Source: Paenibacillus borealis (GTDB lineage: Bacteria; Bacillota; Bacilli; Paenibacillales; Paenibacillaceae). Taken from it: a stretch of DNA of 64,000 nt. Under the pieces are notes generated by a model, which had not been told where the DNA came from, did not search any database, and saw only the letters and a program-made list of their open reading frames with translations. The position numbers and the translations under genes are program-made. Of this stretch, positions 54,926 to 63,139 are shown piece after piece (position 1 is the stretch's first letter; each line of letters starts with the position of its first letter). Where the stretch lies: the NCBI RefSeq assembly GCF_000758665.1, contig NZ_CP009285.1:2666001-2730000 (forward strand), in the 5' to 3' direction.

Positions 54926-57598
54926 GTGGACAAGCTGATACTGATCGATGGAAATAATATCATTTACCGGGCATTTTTCGCGATGCCTCCCCTGACGAAT
55001 ACAGCAGGACAGCAGACGAATGCAGTGTACGGTTTCACGACAATGCTGCTGCGTTTGATTGAAGAGCATAAGCCGAGTCATATGATTGTGGCCTTTGATG
55101 CGGGGAAGATTACCTTCCGGCATGAAGGGTATGAAGATTATAAAGGCGGTCGCCAAAAGACTCCGCCGGAGCTGTCCGAACAGTTCCCGCTGCTGAAGGA
55201 ATTGCTGCAGGGATTAGGGGTGCCGCAGTTTGAGATCGGCGGCTATGAAGCCGACGATATTATCGGCACCATCTCCCGCGAGGCGGATGCCGCCGGGCGG
55301 CAGGTGATGATTGTGTCCGGGGATAAGGACATGCTGCAGCTGGCATCCGAGCATACAACCGTGGCGCTGGTCCGCAAGGGCGTTACGGAAGTAGAGCTGT
55401 ACGGGCCGCAGCAGATCCGGGACAAATATGATCTTACCCCGGAGCAGATCATCGATCTGAAAGGGCTGATGGGCGATGCCAGTGACAATATTCCCGGTGT
55501 ACCGGGTGTAGGAGAGAAGACGGCGCTTAAGCTGCTCCAGCAGTTCGGATCGGTGGAAGGCGTACTGGCCGGAACCGGTGAGCTGAAGGGTAAAATGAAA
55601 GAAAAGCTGGAGGAGCATGCTGACAGCGCCATTATGAGCAAGAAGCTGGCGACGATCTACCGCGAAGTGCCGCTTGCGCATGCCTGGGAGGATATGGTCT
55701 TCAGCGGAATCAATACGGATACGGCTGGCCCTGCACTGGCCAAGCTGGAATTCAAATCCCTGCTCGAACGTCTGTCGCTCAGCGCTTATTCGCATGCAGC
55801 TGACGGCAGCGGTTCAGATCCTGCAGAAGTGGAAGCAGCGGCGCTCAATATAACTATTGTTGACGAAGCAGGAATGGCGGACCTGATTGCTGCGTTGCCG
55901 AGTATCTCCGCGCTGCATGTGGAGTCGAACGGTGAGAATCCGCACCGTGCGGAGGTCATTGGCCTCGGGCTGTCTTCACCGGAGCAGCACTACTTCGTGC
56001 CGTTTGCCCTGCTGAAGAGCACCGCAGCGGCACCCCTGCGGGACTGGCTCGGCGACGACAAGGCGCCGAAGAGCGGGTATGACCTGCACCGTGCCGATCT
56101 GGCGCTGCATTGGCAGGGGATTGCTTTTGCCGGAGCCGCTAATGATGTCCAGCTTGCAGCTTATCTGCTTGACCCGACGGAAGCGAACCAGAACTTGAAT
56201 GATCTCACAAGTAAATACGGGCTGCCCCGTTTATCGCCGGATGAAGATGTATTTGGCAAAGGGGCCAAATATAGAATACCGGAGCTTGAAATACTCGGAA
56301 ATCATGTCGCCCGCAAGAGCGCAACTGTGCTTGGCATCGTGCAGAAGCAGCAGGAGGAACTGAAGGAGACGGCAATGACCGGACTGTTCCAGGATCTCGA
56401 AATGCCGTTGTCGAGGATTCTTGCCGATATGGAGAAGCAGGGCATTGCGGTCAACCGGGATGACCTTATTGAGCTTGGCAAGGAGTTTGAAGCGCAAATC
56501 TCCAGGCTCGTTGCGGAAATCTACTCGATTTGCGGAACAGAGTTCAATCTCAATTCACCGAAGCAGCTGGGGGAAATCCTGTTCGTGAAGCTCGGCCTGC
56601 CTGTCGTGAAGAAGACGAAGACCGGGTATTCTACCGATGCCGAGGTGCTGGAGAAGCTGGCTCCATACCATGACGCCGTGCGTCTGATCCTGCAATACCG
56701 CTCCATTGCCAAGCTGCAGTCCACCTATGTGGAAGGCCTGCTGAAGGAAATCTCGCCGGAGACCGGCAAGGTTCATACCTTCTACCGGCAGACGATTGCC
56801 GCAACGGGCCGCCTCAGCAGCCAGTTCCCGAACCTGCAGAATATTCCGATCCGGCTGGAAGAAGGCCGCAAGATCCGTAAGGTGTTCGTGCCTTCCGAAC
56901 CGGGCTGGTCGATTCTGGCGGCGGATTACTCGCAGATCGAGCTGCGTGTACTGGCGCATATCTCCGGTGATGAGCGGATGAAGGAAGCTTTTGTAGAGAA
57001 TATGGATATTCACACCAAGACGGCGATGGATGTATTCGGCGTTACAGCCGATATGGTAGACAGCAATATGCGCCGTTCCGCCAAGGCGGTTAACTTCGGA
57101 ATTGTGTATGGCATCAGTGATTATGGTCTGTCACAGAACCTGAACATTCCGCGCAAGGAAGCAGCCCAGTTCATTGAGCAGTATTTCGAAGTGTTCAAAG
57201 GCGTCCGCCGCTATATGGATGACATTGTCGTAGAGGCCCGCAAGCAGGGGTATGTGACCACCTTGCTGGAGCGCCGGCGCTATCTGCCGGAGATTAATGC
57301 GAAGAACTTCAACCTGCGTTCCTTCGCCGAGCGTACAGCCATGAATACGCCGATCCAGGGAACAGCCGCCGATATTATCAAGCTGGCGATGGTTCACATG
57401 GATCAGGCGCTGTACGAGCGCGGACTGAAGAGCCGCATGCTGCTGCAGGTGCACGATGAGCTTGTGTTCGAGGTGCCGGAAGATGAACTGGAGCAGATGA
57501 AGCAATTGCTGCCGGAAGTGATGGCCGGGGCACTGAAGCTGTCTGTTCCACTGAAGGCCGAGGTAAGTTTTGGCAGTAACTGGTATGAAGCGAAATAG
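54926..57598 (+). CDS. polA: DNA polymerase I
   Basis: An 890-residue repair polymerase, starting at GTG 54926 with GCGAGGTG upstream. N-terminal 5'-3' exonuclease (about 1-290; LIDGNNIIYRAFFAMPP, GYEADDIIGT, SGDKDMLQL, GDASDNIPGVPGVGEKTA). A 3'-5' exonuclease-like domain (about 310-480) lacks the acidic catalytic residues (its first motif region reads HVESNGEN), as in other Gram-positive PolA. Polymerase motifs A (DYSQIELRVLAHIS), B (RRSAKAVNFGIVYGIS) and C (LQVHDELVFEVP) are intact. Head of a polA-mutM-ytaF-coaE run. Confidence 0.97.
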   Translation: MDKLILIDGNNIIYRAFFAMPPLTNTAGQQTNAVYGFTTMLLRLIEEHKPSHMIVAFDAGKITFRHEGYEDYKGGRQKTPPELSEQFPLLKELLQGLGVPQFEIGGYEADDIIGTISREADAAGRQVMIVSGDKDMLQLASEHTTVALVRKGVTEVELYGPQQIRDKYDLTPEQIIDLKGLMGDASDNIPGVPGVGEKTALKLLQQFGSVEGVLAGTGELKGKMKEKLEEHADSAIMSKKLATIYREVPLAHAWEDMVFSGINTDTAGPALAKLEFKSLLERLSLSAYSHAADGSGSDPAEVEAAALNITIVDEAGMADLIAALPSISALHVESNGENPHRAEVIGLGLSSPEQHYFVPFALLKSTAAAPLRDWLGDDKAPKSGYDLHRADLALHWQGIAFAGAANDVQLAAYLLDPTEANQNLNDLTSKYGLPRLSPDEDVFGKGAKYRIPELEILGNHVARKSATVLGIVQKQQEELKETAMTGLFQDLEMPLSRILADMEKQGIAVNRDDLIELGKEFEAQISRLVAEIYSICGTEFNLNSPKQLGEILFVKLGLPVVKKTKTGYSTDAEVLEKLAPYHDAVRLILQYRSIAKLQSTYVEGLLKEISPETGKVHTFYRQTIAATGRLSSQFPNLQNIPIRLEEGRKIRKVFVPSEPGWSILAADYSQIELRVLAHISGDERMKEAFVENMDIHTKTAMDVFGVTADMVDSNMRRSAKAVNFGIVYGISDYGLSQNLNIPRKEAAQFIEQYFEVFKGVRRYMDDIVVEARKQGYVTTLLERRRYLPEINAKNFNLRSFAERTAMNTPIQGTAADIIKLAMVHMDQALYERGLKSRMLLQVHDELVFEVPEDELEQMKQLLPEVMAGALKLSVPLKAEVSFGSNWYEAK

Positions 57599-57649
57599 GC
57601 TCCCCGCATCTGCTGTATATCCGGTATAATGGAGTGGAGGTGAGCCATT

Positions 57650-58492
57650 ATGCCGGAATTACCGGAAGTCGAAACAGTTAGAAGAACACTTAATGATTTA
57701 ATTACAGGCAAGCAGATAGAGCATGTCACCGTCCGGCTGCCGCGGATTATTCAGCGCCCGGATGATATTCAGGCTTTTGCACATATGCTGGCAGGCCATA
57801 GCGTAGAAACGGTTGAGCGCAGAGGCAAGTTCCTGAGGTTCGTCTTCGATGGACTTGTGATGGTCTCCCATCTGAGGATGGAAGGCCGTTACGGGGTGTA
57901 CCGGGAGGGCGAGCCGCTGGACAAGCATACTCATGTAATTTTCCATTTCACCGACGGTACGGAGCTGCGTTATACCGATGTGCGCCAGTTCGGAACGATG
58001 CATCTGTTCCAGCCGGGTGAGGATCTGCTGCTGAAGCCGCTGAACAAGCTGGGACAGGAACCGCTGGATGCTGATTTCACACTGGAGCGCTTCAAGCAGA
58101 TTGTCTCGAAGAGAAGTACCAAAATCAAGCCGCTGCTGCTGAATCAGGAATATATCGTTGGTATCGGCAATATTTATGTGGATGAATCCCTGCACCGTGC
58201 CGGTATTCATCCGGAAGAAGCCGCAAACTCTCTCTCGGAGGACCATCTGGCCAGGCTGCATCATGCTATCGTTGCAACCTTGACAGAGGCGGTGAATGCG
58301 GGAGGCTCCTCAGTGAAATCGTATGTCAACGGCCAGGGAGAGAGCGGGAATTATCAGGATCAGCACCGCATATACGGACGCAAGGATCAGCCGTGTGCTA
58401 CCTGCGGAACGTTGATTGAGAAAAGTGTTGTCGGCGGCCGGGGCACGCATTATTGTCCGAGCTGCCAGCCTGTACCGGTGCAGATAAGGTAA
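57650..58492 (+). CDS. mutM: Formamidopyrimidine-DNA glycosylase
   Basis: A 280-residue Fpg that removes oxidised purines. Catalytic N terminus PELPEVETVRR (Pro2, Glu3) is perfect; the helix-two-turn-helix region holds NIYVDESLHRAGIHPEEAA and the C-terminal zinc finger has CATCGTLIEKSVV...HYCPSC with four Cys and the DNA-contacting Arg. It is 51 bp after polA and probably co-transcribed. Confidence 0.97.
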   Translation: MPELPEVETVRRTLNDLITGKQIEHVTVRLPRIIQRPDDIQAFAHMLAGHSVETVERRGKFLRFVFDGLVMVSHLRMEGRYGVYREGEPLDKHTHVIFHFTDGTELRYTDVRQFGTMHLFQPGEDLLLKPLNKLGQEPLDADFTLERFKQIVSKRSTKIKPLLLNQEYIVGIGNIYVDESLHRAGIHPEEAANSLSEDHLARLHHAIVATLTEAVNAGGSSVKSYVNGQGESGNYQDQHRIYGRKDQPCATCGTLIEKSVVGGRGTHYCPSCQPVPVQIR

Positions 58493-58677
58493 GTATTCAG
58501 CCGGGCTTATGTAGTGGAATTATAAGGAAATTCTAAGCGGTGTTGTCCATGCTCCATCAAAAGGCAGGCACTCACTGCCCGTCCCGCCCATATAATGTGT
58601 GAAGATTGCTGATTAAGGCGAACGGAACCCGGCTTGCAAGGCCGCCGGGTCCCGGTTCTTCACGGGAGGGATTGCGG

Positions 58678-59409
58678 GTGCTGAGCCCATTGTTGTCATT
58701 GCTGCTGCTTGCGTTTGCTCTTAGTTTGGACGGATTTGGTGTTGGCATTACATATGGACTGCGTAAAATGAAAATTCCTTTGCTCTCAATTATGATTATC
58801 TCGCTCTGTTCGGGGGTAGTCATTTGTGTGTCTATGCAGGTCGGCGTGCTGCTGGCCAAGGTGGTCTCACCGCATGCCGCTTCCAGTATCGGAGCGGTTA
58901 TTCTGGTCTTGATGGGCTGCTGGTCGCTGTTCCAGATGCTGACGCAGAAAGAAAAGGAGCAGGGAGATTCAGGGCTGGGTGCCGGAGAAAGGGTGCCAGA
59001 CCGGCAAGCTTTGCTGGAGACGGCTGCCACTGCCGCTGCATTGGAGGGGGAGGCTGAGCCGCAGAAGCCGGCTGTATTCTCTCTGGAGCTCCGGCATCTG
59101 GGAGTAGTCATTCAGATCCTCCGCACCCCGTCGTCCGCCGATATGGATGCTTCCGGAAGCATTTCTTCCATGGAAGCGATGGTTCTGGGTATTGCGTTGT
59201 CGCTGGATGCCTTCGGCGCCGGTCTGGGGGCTGCGCTGCTCGGGTTCAGCCCGGTGTCGACCTCGCTGATGATCGCATTGTTCAGCGGAACTTTTCTGCT
59301 GCTGGGGATGAAGACAGGACTGAGATTGTCAGGCAGCTACTGGATGAAGCATGCGGCTGTTCTGCCGGCGTTATTATTAATTGCAATGGGTATAATGAAG
59401 CTATTATGA
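58678..59409 (+). CDS. ytaF: Sporulation membrane protein YtaF-like (MntP fold)
   Basis: A 243-residue membrane protein. GTG 58678 is preferred because GGGAGGG lies eight bases before; an open frame from 58606 has no ribosome binding site. Two three-helix repeats each contain a charged ALSLDxFGxG motif (ALSLDGFGVGI near 14-24, ALSLDAFGAGL near 180-190), as in MntP/YtaF proteins. A ~75-residue hydrophilic loop (about 95-160, with QKEKEQGDSG) joins them. YtaF is a sporulation membrane protein in Bacillus located between mutM and coaE, as here. Transport of cations is inferred from the fold only. Confidence 0.88.
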   Translation: MLSPLLSLLLLAFALSLDGFGVGITYGLRKMKIPLLSIMIISLCSGVVICVSMQVGVLLAKVVSPHAASSIGAVILVLMGCWSLFQMLTQKEKEQGDSGLGAGERVPDRQALLETAATAAALEGEAEPQKPAVFSLELRHLGVVIQILRTPSSADMDASGSISSMEAMVLGIALSLDAFGAGLGAALLGFSPVSTSLMIALFSGTFLLLGMKTGLRLSGSYWMKHAAVLPALLLIAMGIMKLL

Positions 59410-59418
59410 GGTGAGTAC

Positions 59419-60015
59419 ATGATTATGGGCTTAACCGGAGGGATTGCTTCCGGGAAAAGCACCGTGTCCGCACTGTTTGTCGCCAAGGGAGCTGCTCTGG
59501 TGGATGCCGATGTCATCGCCAGGGAGGTTATGCTCCCCGGACATCCGGTGCTGGCCGGTGCTGTACAGGCTTTTGGAGAGTCGATTCTGCAGCCGGACGG
59601 AACACTGGACCGGAACAGGCTGGGTGAGATTGTTTTCCGGGATCCGGAGGCACTTCAAACCTTGAACAATCTGACGCATCCGGCGATCCGCACAGAAATT
59701 AAGGACCGTATGTATACGTTAGATCAGGAAGATCCGCAGCGGCTGGTCATAGTGGATATTCCGCTGCTCTACGAATCACAGCTGGACAATTTATTCGATC
59801 AGATCATTGTGGTCTATGTGCCACGCAGGGTCCAATTGGCCCGGCTCATGGCGCGCAACGGAATGAAGCTGGAACAAGCCGAGAACCGGCTGAAATCGCA
59901 GATGGACATTGAACTGAAGCGCAGGAAAGCCGACTATGTAATTGACAACAGCGGTGATCCCGGATCTACGGAGCGGCAGGTTGCCGGCCTGTGGGACAGG
60001 CTGGGCCTCTCATGA
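59419..60015 (+). CDS. coaE: Dephospho-CoA kinase
   Basis: A 198-residue P-loop kinase for the last step of CoA synthesis. Walker A GGIASGKST (7-15), DADVIAREVM with the catalytic Asp, LTHPAIR and VDIPLLYESQL typical of CoaE, and a lid with RLMARNGM. GAGGTGA precedes ATG 59419. The gene lies 9 bp after ytaF and overlaps the next gene by 4 bp (ATGA), so all are translated from one message. Confidence 0.95.
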   Translation: MIMGLTGGIASGKSTVSALFVAKGAALVDADVIAREVMLPGHPVLAGAVQAFGESILQPDGTLDRNRLGEIVFRDPEALQTLNNLTHPAIRTEIKDRMYTLDQEDPQRLVIVDIPLLYESQLDNLFDQIIVVYVPRRVQLARLMARNGMKLEQAENRLKSQMDIELKRRKADYVIDNSGDPGSTERQVAGLWDRLGLS

Positions 60016-60578
60016 TGAAGTGGCTGCGCAAAAAAAGAGTACTCCTGCTGCTATTTATCGGCTTCACAGCGATTCTGTTCCTGGGCACCAATTGGATGTC
60101 GTGGTTTTATCCGATACATTATAAAGATGAGATCCGCAAACACAGCCTTACTTATCAGATGGATCCGTTCCTTGTGGCTTCAATCATCCGGGTGGAGACC
60201 AATTTCAAGACCGGCCGCGAATCTAAAAAGGGTGCACTCGGACTGATGCAGCTGATGCCGGATACCGCCAAGTGGGCGCTGGAAAAGGCCAAGCTTCCCG
60301 ATGTATCGCTCGAGCGGCTAAAAGAAGAGCCTTCTTCCAATATCGAACTGGGCACCTGGTATTTGTCTACGCTTTCGCGGCAGTTTGACGGCAACCGCAC
60401 AGCGGTCATAGCCGCTTATAATGCCGGACCCGGCAAAGTACAGAGCTGGCTGGATGAAGGCAAGTGGGACGGAACAGAAGCGGCTGTGAAGGATATTCCG
60501 TTCGGAGAGACCCGCCATTATGTACAGCGTGTCATTTATTATTATGACCAATACACGGAGCTCTACAGTGAATTCTGA
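60012..60578 (+). CDS. Membrane-anchored lytic transglycosylase (SLT family)
   Basis: A 188-residue protein with a basic N terminus (MMKWLRKKR), one hydrophobic anchor (about 9-27) and an SLT domain. The catalytic Glu is in IIRVETNF; the following GALGLMQLMP, ELGTWYLS and AAYNAGPGKVQSW are hallmark SLT motifs. It cleaves peptidoglycan glycan strands outside the membrane. ATG 60012 overlaps the coaE stop. A homolog is found at this place in other Paenibacillus/Bacillus-like genomes as far as I recall. Confidence 0.92.
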   Translation: MMKWLRKKRVLLLLFIGFTAILFLGTNWMSWFYPIHYKDEIRKHSLTYQMDPFLVASIIRVETNFKTGRESKKGALGLMQLMPDTAKWALEKAKLPDVSLERLKEEPSSNIELGTWYLSTLSRQFDGNRTAVIAAYNAGPGKVQSWLDEGKWDGTEAAVKDIPFGETRHYVQRVIYYYDQYTELYSEF

Positions 60579-60613
60579 GGCTCTGTCTTAAATATTGCGC
60601 TTGTGCTGAAATA

Positions 60614-60656
60614 AAAAGAAGCATCAAACGGCCCGGAGGCCGTTCAATACTTCTTT
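60614..60656. terminator. Bidirectional terminator between the transglycosylase and SASP genes
   Basis: AAAGAAG...AACGGCC and GGCCGTT...CTTCTTT arms pair around CGGA, with A- and T-rich flanks, so it can serve both convergent genes. Confidence 0.85.
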
Positions 60657-60677
60657 AGGCAAGCTTATGGAGACAGG

Positions 60678-60896
60678 TTATTTGTATTGACCTGCCAATT
60701 GCTGTTCAGCCAGGGTTACAAGACGTTTAGTGATGTAACCACCGATCGAACCGTTTTCGTAAGAAGTTTTATTGCCTTGGTATCCATCTGGGGAGAGGGT
60801 GATACCTAGTTCTTGGGCAACTTCAAATTTCAGTTGTTCCAAGGCACCGCGTGAATTTGGAGCTACCAGGTTATTGGAGCTGTTGTTTTGGCTCAT
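60678..60896 (-). CDS. Alpha/beta-type small acid-soluble spore protein
   Basis: A 72-residue DNA-binding spore protein. It has the two conserved SASP segments: ALEQLKFEVAQELGI (about 18-32) with the Glu at which the germination protease cuts, and GSIGGYITKRLVTLAEQQL (about 49-67). It protects forespore DNA from UV and is degraded at germination. A very strong AGGAGGTGA site precedes ATG 60896. A CATAATA element upstream may be the -10 of a forespore (sigma-G) promoter. Confidence 0.96.
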   Translation of the reverse strand: MSQNNSSNNLVAPNSRGALEQLKFEVAQELGITLSPDGYQGNKTSYENGSIGGYITKRLVTLAEQQLAGQYK

Positions 60897-60926
60897 TGCT
60901 GTTCACCTCCTATCGGTTGGTAACTG

Positions 60927-60953
60927 TATTATGTGCCGGACTTGCCATATTCA
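60927..60953 (-). promoter_or_regulatory. Possible forespore sigma promoter of the SASP gene
   Basis: On the minus strand TGAATA (60953-60948) is followed after 14 bases by CATAATA (60933-60927), which fits the CATnnTA -10 of sigma-F/G. The spacer is about three bases shorter than usual. Confidence 0.35.
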
Positions 60954-61060
60954 TAACAACAAATAAACGGTGATTTCTGGAAATTAACATAAGCCCCGTT
61001 CTGCCTGGTTTATCAGGAGCGGGGCACACCCATTCTTACTAAGAGGAAGTGATGAAGCTT

Positions 61061-61537
61061 ATGAAATGCCCTTACTGCGATCACACCAATACCAAAGTGC
61101 TTGACTCACGTCCAGCCAATGAGAATAAGTCCATCCGCCGCAGGCGCGAATGCGAACTGTGCAGCCGCCGCTTCACCACCTTCGAAATGATTGAAGAGAC
61201 TCCGCTGATCGTCATCAAGAAAGACGGCAGCCGGGAAGAGTTCAGCCGTGACAAAATCCTCCGTGGCCTCATCCGCGCCTGTGAGAAGCGTCCCGTATCT
61301 GTAGAGCGCCTGGAGGTCATCGTATCCGAGGTCGAGAAAAGCCTGCGCGGCATCGCCCTGGCCGAGATCGAGAGCCGCCAGATCGGCGAGCTGGTCATGG
61401 AACAGCTCTACCCTGTAGACGAGGTGGCCTATGTCCGCTTCGCGTCCGTGTACCGCCAGTTCAAGGACATTAACATGTTCATGAAGGAATTGAAGGGACT
61501 GCTCTCTAAGGGTACTGATGAGCTGGACGGGCTGTAG
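61061..61537 (+). CDS. nrdR: Transcriptional repressor NrdR
   Basis: A 158-residue regulator of ribonucleotide reductase genes. ATG 61061 (MKCPYC) is the conserved NrdR start, although GTG 61049 and ATG 61052 are also in frame after AGAGGAAG. Zinc ribbon: C3-x2-C6 and C31-x2-C34. ATP-cone domain (about 49-139; [20 protein letters not shown]). It binds NrdR boxes when dATP is high. A GCCCCG/CGGGGC hairpin lies just upstream (60992-61024). Confidence 0.95.
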   Translation: MKCPYCDHTNTKVLDSRPANENKSIRRRRECELCSRRFTTFEMIEETPLIVIKKDGSREEFSRDKILRGLIRACEKRPVSVERLEVIVSEVEKSLRGIALAEIESRQIGELVMEQLYPVDEVAYVRFASVYRQFKDINMFMKELKGLLSKGTDELDGL

Positions 61538-61655
61538 GAGGCTTGTGAAGAGGTAATGTGCCGATCTTGGCATAGAGGGGCTAGCCTTGATATGGTGAGG
61601 CTGGCCTCTGTGTGAAGCGCCTGCACACAGGAAATTAATTAATTTTATAAAAGTG

Positions 61656-61684
61656 TTGACACTGATGCCGAATTTCTGTATTAT
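61656..61684 (+). promoter_or_regulatory. Strong promoter for the tRNA pair
   Basis: Perfect TTGACA (61656-61661), a 17-bp spacer and TATTAT (61679-61684). Nothing else is seen in 61538-61655. Confidence 0.85.
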
Positions 61685-61723
61685 ATAGAAGTCGCCTACG
61701 AAACACACGAACTTGAAAGTGAC

Positions 61724-61740
61724 TTGAGCGGACCGCTCAA
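61724..61740. promoter_or_regulatory. 17-nt palindrome in the tRNA leader
   Basis: TTGAGCGG-A-CCGCTCAA is a perfect inverted repeat between the tRNA promoter and tRNA-Ala. It may be an operator or a processing signal. Confidence 0.5.
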
Positions 61741-61783
61741 AATGGATTTCAGAATACATAATGGGATTCGAAATCAAGCGTAT

Positions 61784-61859
61784 GGGGAATTAGCTCAGCT
61801 GGGAGAGCGCATCGCTGGCAGCGATGAGGTCAGGGGTTCGAGCCCCCTATTCTCCACCA
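61784..61859 (+). tRNA. tRNA-Ala (GGC)
   Basis: A 76-nt cloverleaf: acceptor GGGGAAT/ATTCTCC, D arm TAGCTCAGCTGGGAGAGC, anticodon stem CATCG/CGATG with loop CTGGCAG (anticodon GGC), T arm with GGTTCGAGCC and an encoded CCA end. Confidence 0.96.
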
Positions 61860-61865
61860 TACTAC

Positions 61866-61938
61866 GGACTCTTAGCTCAGTTGGTAGAGCAGTAGACTCT
61901 TAATCTATTTGTCCAGGGTTCGAGCCCCTGAGAGTCCA
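61866..61938 (+). tRNA. tRNA-Lys (CTT)
   Basis: A 73-nt cloverleaf: acceptor GGACTCT/AGAGTCC, D arm TAGCTCAGTTGGTAGAGC, anticodon loop CTCTTAA (anticodon CTT), T arm GGGTTCGAGCCC. The 3' CCA is not encoded (the sequence continues ATCAC). It shares the promoter of tRNA-Ala, 6 bp upstream. Confidence 0.95.
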
Positions 61939-61947
61939 TCACAGAAG

Positions 61948-61971
61948 AAACGGCAGAGATGCCGTTTTTTT
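61948..61971 (+). terminator. Terminator after the tRNA pair
   Basis: AAACGGCA-GAGA-TGCCGTTT with a run of seven T. Confidence 0.92.
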
Positions 61972-61994
61972 GCTGTCTAGAGAGGATTATTGCC

Positions 61995-62543
61995 ATGATC
62001 ATTATTAATCAGGAATACCAATTCAAGGGTTTAACCTACACGATCCGCTCAGCAGTTAAGGCAGATGCGAAGTCTCTGTCCGAGGTAAGGCTTCAGGTTG
62101 ACGGGGAGACCGAGCATATGGACCGGGTGCCGGGAGAGGCTTTTATTGATGAAGCCGGATTTGAAGAAATTATCGGGAGGGACATGAGCCATCCGCGGAA
62201 TATATGTCTGGTTGCGGAAGCGGACGGCAGAATCATTGGTTATTCCCGGTGTGAAGGACATGATCTGCAGCGGTTTAAGCACAAGGTGGAATTTGGGGTA
62301 GGAGTCTTGCAACAATATTGGGGATTCGGAGTAGGGAAACATCTTCTGCAAGCGTCCATCGCCTGGGCTGACACAAACGGCATCACCAAGATGATTCTAA
62401 GCGGCGTTCTGGAAACCAATGAGAAGGCGATCCAGTTGTACCAGAGCCTTGGTTTTGAAGTTGAAGGGATACTGAAGAAGGACCGTATCCTGTCAGACGG
62501 CAAATATTACAGTACATATATGATGGCGAGATATACAGATTAG
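61995..62543 (+). CDS. GNAT-family N-acetyltransferase
   Basis: A 182-residue acetyltransferase from ATG 61995, after GAGAGGAT. The GNAT motifs A and B are clear: VEFGVGVLQQYWGFGVGKHLL (about 105-125, with the Q-x-x-G-x-G-x-G/A acetyl-CoA loop) and VLETNEKAIQLYQSLGFEVEG (about 149-169). The C-terminal RILSDGKYYSTYMMARY matches the RimJ/RimL-like and spermidine-type groups. The acceptor is unknown. It is a single gene between two terminators. Confidence 0.9.
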   Translation: MIIINQEYQFKGLTYTIRSAVKADAKSLSEVRLQVDGETEHMDRVPGEAFIDEAGFEEIIGRDMSHPRNICLVAEADGRIIGYSRCEGHDLQRFKHKVEFGVGVLQQYWGFGVGKHLLQASIAWADTNGITKMILSGVLETNEKAIQLYQSLGFEVEGILKKDRILSDGKYYSTYMMARYTD

Positions 62544-62573
62544 GCCTGGGAGTAGAAAGGCTTGATTGTCCCC

Positions 62574-62602
62574 AAGAACGGCAGAGCTGCTGTTCTTTTT
62601 TA
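62574..62602 (+). terminator. Terminator after the GNAT gene
   Basis: AAGAAC(G)GCA and TGC(T)GTTCTT pair around a short loop, followed by a T run. Confidence 0.85.
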
Positions 62603-62614
62603 TTGTATAGGAAA

Positions 62615-63139
62615 TTACGATATTCGTCAGTTGTGGATAAGCTTCTCTGGAAATTGGAGCAGGTCCGTCTGAAGGACGAATGTGTTCTTATATCCGGAAT
62701 TCCACAGAATCCCCGGAAGTCGGAGGCTTGGAAAAACAAAGGCCGCCAAAAGTGGGCGACAGACAGGAATGAGGGGCAAAAGTGCCCCTGAATCCGCCAA
62801 AAGTGGGCGGCAGGCGGGAATGAGGGGCAAAAGTGCCCCTGAATCAGCTGAAAGTGGGCGACAGACAGGAATGAGGGGCAAAAGTGCCCCTGAATCCGCC
62901 AAAAGTGGGCGGTAGGCAGGAATGAGGGGCAAAAGTGCCCCTGAATCAGCTGAAAGTGGGCGGCAGACAGGAATGAGGGGCAAAAGTGCCTCTGAATCCG
63001 CTGAAAGTGGGCGGCAGGCAGGAATGAGGGGCAAAAGTGCCCCTGAATCCGCCAAAAGTGGGCGGCAGGCGGGAATGAGGGGCAAAAGTGCCCCTGAATC
63101 CGCCAAAAGTGGGCGGCAGACAGGAATGAGGGGTAAAAG
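62615..63139. repeat. Second copy of the head plus 51-bp repeat element, cut by an IS
   Basis: The head (62618-62720: GATATTCGTCAGTTGTGG, GGAGCAGGTCCGTCTGA, GTTCTTATATC) is homologous to 29678-29770. It is followed by seven full 51-bp units (AAGTGCCCCTGAATCCGCC, AAAGTGGGCGG) and an eighth that breaks off in AAAAGTGG at the IS3 end. Confidence 0.85.
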
